DNA of 8,668 nucleotides from Candidatus Omnitrophota bacterium. Lineage in GTDB: Bacteria > Omnitrophota > Gorgyraeia > Gygaellales > Profunditerraquicolaceae. Under the pieces are notes generated by a model. That model did no database searches. It was not told the origin of the DNA and was given only the letters and a program-made list of their open reading frames with translations. Below are positions 6,035 through 8,668 of this stretch, piece after piece. The position numbers and the translations under genes were made by a program. Where the stretch lies: contig JAHKBC010000265.1 in the NCBI GenBank assembly GCA_018825725.1, positions 1-8,668 of the forward strand, given 5' to 3'. How positions within the stretch are numbered: the stretch's first letter is position 1; every line of letters begins with the position of its first letter.

Positions 6035-6991
6035 ATGGCTATAAAAAGATTTCTAGTTACTGGCGGCGCAGGCTTCATCGGCTCCCACATCGTTGAGCGT
6101 CTGCTTAAAGAAGGAAATTTTGTACGCGTACTGGATAATTTCTCTTCAGGCAAATTATCAAACTTAAGCTTTATCCGCGAACCACGAGCTGCGAACTTCG
6201 AACTAATTAGAGGAGATATTTGTGATTTAAAATCCTGCCAGAAGGCAGTTAAAGGAATAGATTTTGTTCTGCATCAGGCAGCGCTTCGCTCTGTCCCTAA
6301 GTCTTTAGATGACCCGCATTCTTATAATGCCGTCAATATCGACGGAACATTGAATATGCTGCAGGCAGGCCGTGAGGCGGGTGTTAAGCGTTTTATATTG
6401 GCTTCCAGCAGTTCTGTATTCGGAGATACCGACAAATTTCCCGAGAAAGAATCAGCTTTGCCTCAACTTATCTCTCCTTATGCTTTGTCTAAGTTAACCG
6501 GAGAATATTACTGCCGGATATTCAGCTCGATTTATGGTTTAGAGACTGTATCACTGCGCTATTTTAATGTTTTTGGCCCCCGCCAGGCTCTTGACGATGA
6601 GTACGCGGTTGTCATCCCTAAATTTATAACCTGTATGCTTAATAATGATAAACCTCCTGTTTTTGGAAACGGAAAACAGTCCCGAGATTTTACTTATGTC
6701 AGTAATGTGGTTGAGGCCAATATCCTGGCAGCTACGCGGCCAAAAATAAAGTGCGCGGTGCTTAATATTGCCAATGGTAAGGATAATACCGTATTAGAGC
6801 TTGTAGCAATCTTAAACAAAATTTTGGGAAAGAATATTAAAGCCAGATTACTTCCCAAGCGGCCAGGGGATGTTTTTAAGACCCTTGCTGATATTAGCCG
6901 GGCTAAGAAAATATTAGGATATAGGCCTAAGATTAGTTTTGAGCAAGGTTTGAAATTAACTGCGGAGTATTTTAAAGCTCACAAGAAATGA
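6035..6991 (+). CDS. NAD-dependent nucleotide-sugar 4-epimerase (extended SDR, GalE/WbpP-like)
   Basis: This extended short-chain dehydrogenase/reductase probably interconverts UDP-Glc/UDP-Gal or UDP-GlcNAc/UDP-GalNAc through a 4-keto intermediate with bound NAD. In the 318 residues the Rossmann loop GGAGFIG is at 10-16. D34 ends the second strand for NAD ribose binding, the catalytic serine lies in ASSSSVFG (about 124-127) and the Y-x3-K pair is Y149/K153. The FNVFGPRQ substrate loop is at 177-184 and RDFTYV at 218-223. The HQAALRSVPKSLDDP stretch (80-94) and the R-Q after GP recall the WbpP type that acts on N-acetylated sugars, but I cannot fix the substrate. ATG 6035 has GGGGGA at 6022-6027. 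The stop overlaps manC (ATGA). Residues about 48-57, a surface loop before FELIRGDI, are encoded by a heptamer repeat array. Confidence 0.88.
   Translation: MAIKRFLVTGGAGFIGSHIVERLLKEGNFVRVLDNFSSGKLSNLSFIREPRAANFELIRGDICDLKSCQKAVKGIDFVLHQAALRSVPKSLDDPHSYNAVNIDGTLNMLQAGREAGVKRFILASSSSVFGDTDKFPEKESALPQLISPYALSKLTGEYYCRIFSSIYGLETVSLRYFNVFGPRQALDDEYAVVIPKFITCMLNNDKPPVFGNGKQSRDFTYVSNVVEANILAATRPKIKCAVLNIANGKDNTVLELVAILNKILGKNIKARLLPKRPGDVFKTLADISRAKKILGYRPKISFEQGLKLTAEYFKAHKK
6177..6204 (+). repeat. Coding heptamer array (NCGAACY x4) in the epimerase gene
   Basis: Four 7-bp units read GCGAACC, ACGAGCT, GCGAACT and TCGAACT. They encode residues about 48-57 of the epimerase (E-P-R-A-A-N-F-E region), in a variable loop between the second strand and the GDI strand. 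The consensus matches the array at the start of manC, 800 bp downstream. Confidence 0.7.
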
Positions 6992-8451
6992 ACCGTAGCC
7001 GACGAACTACGAACCACGAACCACGAACCAATCACAATTACGCTATACTTCTTGCCGGCGGCACAGGCAGCCGTTTCTGGCCGCAGAGCAGGACCTTAGA
7101 GCCAAAACAGTTTCTCTCTCTTCATAAAGGTAAAACCCTCTTTGAATCCACATTGGAACGCATTAAATCGCTGATTCCAAAAGAAAATATCCTGATAGCC
7201 ACAGCCGAGCTCTACCGGCAGCAAATTCAGGAATTGTCTTTTGCCTATAATATACCCGAAGAGAATTTTATCTATGAAAAAGAGGGCAAAAATACCGCTC
7301 CTTCCATAGGATTAAGCTGCCGTTTGATTTATCTTAGAGATCCACTTGCTAAAGTTTGTGTATTGCCCTGCGACCATCTTATTCAGAATAAAAATATATT
7401 TGTAAGCCTTTTAAAAGAGGCTTTTTCTATCTGCGCAGGCCGCCTGGTTGTTTTTGGAATTTTGCCTGACCGCCCGGCAACCGGCTACGGCTACATCAAA
7501 GTCCGCAGCCCGCAGACCATAGTCCACTGTGGACCGTCGACTATGGACCATAGACTGGCTTACGAGGTGGAACGTTTTACCGAAAAACCCGACTCCAACA
7601 CTGCTAAAAGGTTTGTGAGAGAGAAAAAGTATTTCTGGAATAGCGGTATATTCGCGGGTTCAGTAAAATCATTTCTGAATAGCTTTAGTATGAATCAGCC
7701 TGTTATATATAAGCAGCTGCTTAAATTAAAAAACCTTAGCGATATGGATAGGGTATGGAAGAATATGCCCTCTATTTCCTTTGATTACGCAATCCTTGAA
7801 AAGTCCGGAAATCTTCTTATGATTCTAGCAAAAGGCCTGGGTTGGTCAGACCTGGGCAGCTGGCAGGCCTGGGATGAAATCTTGACCAAGGATAAAACCG
7901 GCAATGTCTTCAGGGCAGATGTAATAAATTTAGACAGCAAAAATATTACGGTCCTAGGCAATAAACGTCTTATTGCTACTATAGGGCTTGACGACTTGAT
8001 CATAGTGGATACGCCAGATGCTCTGTTAATAACCAAAAAAGGAGAGAGCGAAAAAGTTAAGAATATCGTTGAGATCCTTAAAAAAGACAAACGCCAGGAG
8101 CATTACGCGCACCGGACAGTAAAAAGGCCCTGGGGCAGTTATACGGTGATGGATATCGGCACAGGATTTAAAGTAAAGCTGGTAGAGGTAAAACCGAAAC
8201 GCTCATTGAGCCTGCAGTTTCATAAAGAGCGCGCTGAACACTGGGTAGTAGTTGATGGGGTAGCCCAGATAACTAAGGGTAAGAAAAAGTATAAGGTTTA
8301 TCCGAATGAGAGCACATTTATCCCTTTATCCTGCATTCATAGAATAACCAACATTGGGAATAAAGCTTTAAAAATTGTAGAAGTGCAGACAGGTGATTAC
8401 CTGGAAGAAGACGACATTATCCGTCTTAAGGATGAATTCGGTAGAACATAA
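6988..8451 (+). CDS. manC: Mannose-1-phosphate guanylyltransferase / mannose-6-phosphate isomerase (bifunctional type)
   Basis: The enzyme makes GDP-mannose from Man-1-P and GTP. The C-terminal cupin domain is the type II phosphomannose isomerase that converts fructose-6-P to Man-6-P. The 487 residues show the nucleotidyltransferase signature GGTGSRFWP (24-32), NTAPSIG (102-108), LPCDH (126-130), GYGYI (166-170), FTEKP (197-201) and YFWNSGIF (215-222). The cupin domain (about 377-485) carries RPWGSY, LQFHKERAEHW (H412, E417, H418) and EDDIIRLKDEFGR. ATG 6988 overlaps the epimerase stop by 4 nt and lacks a good Shine-Dalgarno. It is the only ATG, GTG or TTG between the in-frame stop at 6973-6975 and the nucleotide-binding motif, so the first 17 residues are probably translated although a heptamer array encodes most of them. 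A second array encodes about 177-190. Both additions lie outside conserved motifs, so activity is probably retained. Confidence 0.93.
   Translation: MNRSRRTTNHEPRTNHNYAILLAGGTGSRFWPQSRTLEPKQFLSLHKGKTLFESTLERIKSLIPKENILIATAELYRQQIQELSFAYNIPEENFIYEKEGKNTAPSIGLSCRLIYLRDPLAKVCVLPCDHLIQNKNIFVSLLKEAFSICAGRLVVFGILPDRPATGYGYIKVRSPQTIVHCGPSTMDHRLAYEVERFTEKPDSNTAKRFVREKKYFWNSGIFAGSVKSFLNSFSMNQPVIYKQLLKLKNLSDMDRVWKNMPSISFDYAILEKSGNLLMILAKGLGWSDLGSWQAWDEILTKDKTGNVFRADVINLDSKNITVLGNKRLIATIGLDDLIIVDTPDALLITKKGESEKVKNIVEILKKDKRQEHYAHRTVKRPWGSYTVMDIGTGFKVKLVEVKPKRSLSLQFHKERAEHWVVVDGVAQITKGKKKYKVYPNESTFIPLSCIHRITNIGNKALKIVEVQTGDYLEEDDIIRLKDEFGRT
7002..7029 (+). repeat. Coding heptamer array (ACGAACY x4) at the manC N-terminus
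   Basis: Four consecutive 7-bp units read ACGAACT and then ACGAACC three times. They encode residues about 5-14 of ManC (R-T-T-N-H-E-P-R-T). A pure ACGAACC array has no stop codon in any of the six frames. The first conserved ManC residues (A-I-L-L-A-G-G) follow about six codons later. Confidence 0.9.
7501..7556 (+). repeat. Coding heptamer array inside manC, partly palindromic
   Basis: Eight 7-bp periods can be laid out, with the last six (7515-7556, 42 nt, 14 codons) most alike: GACCATA, GTCCACT, GTGGACC, GTCGACT, ATGGACC and ATAGACT. Columns 1, 2, 5 and 6 are strongly biased to purine, T, A and C. Inside it CCATAGTC (7517-7524) and GACTATGG (7539-7546) form a perfect 8-bp inverted repeat. 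The encoded residues (about 177-190) lie between GYGYIKV and YEVERFTEKP, where the family has a shorter loop. Confidence 0.75.
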
Positions 8452-8456
8452 TTTCA

Positions 8457-8474
8457 TTCTATACCTATACCTAT
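8457..8474 (+). repeat. Solo hexamer array (TATACC) between manC and the last gene
   Basis: Two exact TATACC units (8460-8471) plus TAT lie 8 nt after the manC stop. TTCTATACCT (8457-8466) is identical to 4741-4750, the start of the right arm flanking the four-helix gene, and is in the same orientation. No four-helix gene accompanies this copy within the window. Confidence 0.7.
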
Positions 8475-8496
8475 TTTCTACTCGGAGGATATTGAT

Positions 8497-8668
8497 ATGC
8501 AAAAGATCGCAGTAATCGGTTCCGGATACGTGGGTTTAGTTACAGCTGTTACACTGGCTGAGTTGGGAAATCATGTAATCTGCGTGGACAATGATCTGGA
8601 AAAAATCAATAAATTAAAAAAGAACATTATCCCTATATATGAACCGGGGCTAGAGGAGCTTTTTGCCA
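8497..8668 (+). CDS. ugd: UDP-glucose 6-dehydrogenase family protein, 5' part only
   Basis: The first 57 codons of a UDP-glucose/GDP-mannose dehydrogenase family enzyme are present; the rest lies beyond the window. The fragment opens with [11 protein letters not shown] (3-13), the Rossmann GxGxxG loop. It continues with T-L-A-E-L-G-x-x-V to D31 at the end of strand 2 for NAD binding, then YEPGLEELF (48-56), a conserved family block. The likely reaction is NAD-dependent oxidation of UDP-glucose to UDP-glucuronate. GDP-mannose or UDP-ManNAc dehydrogenases share this N-terminus and cannot be excluded, and ManC next door would suit GDP-mannose. ATG 8497 has GGAGG at 8484-8488, a strong site 8 nt upstream. 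It is separated from manC by 45 nt holding the TATACC array. Confidence 0.88.
   Translation, partial: MQKIAVIGSGYVGLVTAVTLAELGNHVICVDNDLEKINKLKKNIIPIYEPGLEELFA

Noticed and set aside
7785..8090. Reverse-strand open frame of about 100 codons opposite manC
   Set aside because: It is antisense to the conserved manC core. The translated product is Ser/Leu/Ile-rich without family motifs, typical of a shadow frame.

Overview
The window is a compact bacterial segment with every gene on the + strand and short gaps or overlaps between genes. It contains eight complete genes and the 5' end of a ninth. There is no rRNA or tRNA marker, so taxonomy is an inference. Moderate G+C by eye, a free-standing four-helix-bundle (IVP-type) gene among housekeeping genes, an S1 protein just after plsC, and many short-period intergenic repeats suggest a candidate-phylum bacterium. 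Omnitrophota is my best guess, at moderate to low confidence.

Layout. Positions 1-4337 hold a housekeeping run: ribulose-phosphate 3-epimerase (rpe), a phosphoglucomutase/phosphomannomutase, a 1-acylglycerol-3-phosphate acyltransferase (plsC) and six-domain ribosomal protein S1 (rpsA). The first three genes overlap by 13 and 4 nt and look co-translated; rpsA follows after 91 nt. Positions 4338-4770 hold a four-helix-bundle protein gene set between two arrays of a 6-bp repeat in opposite orientation, which looks like an inserted cassette. Tyrosyl-tRNA synthetase (tyrS) follows and ends in a perfect 12-bp hairpin. From 6035 a nucleotide-sugar block begins: a UDP-glucose/UDP-GlcNAc 4-epimerase-like SDR, a bifunctional mannose-1-phosphate guanylyltransferase/mannose-6-phosphate isomerase (manC), and the start of a UDP-glucose/GDP-mannose dehydrogenase family gene.

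How the genes work together. The hexose-phosphate mutase can supply Man-1-P or Glc-1-P. ManC makes GDP-mannose, the epimerase interconverts Glc/Gal-type UDP-sugars, and the final gene oxidises UDP-glucose (or a similar sugar) to a uronic acid. This is precursor supply for surface polysaccharide or lipopolysaccharide. plsC serves phospholipid synthesis; rpsA and tyrS serve translation.

The most unusual content is not a classical gene system. At least eight places carry short, degenerate tandem arrays with a period of 6, 7 or about 10 bp. They occur at gene starts (rpe), in intergenic gaps (plsC-rpsA, both sides of the four-helix gene, manC-ugd) and inside reading frames. Three of the heptamer arrays are coding: one in the epimerase, one forming the manC N-terminus and one in an internal manC loop. 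This resembles a family of small repeat elements that enter or expand in genes in frame, comparable in concept to Rickettsia palindromic elements, but with a 7-bp period. The repeats are read directly from the sequence; their mobility is inference.
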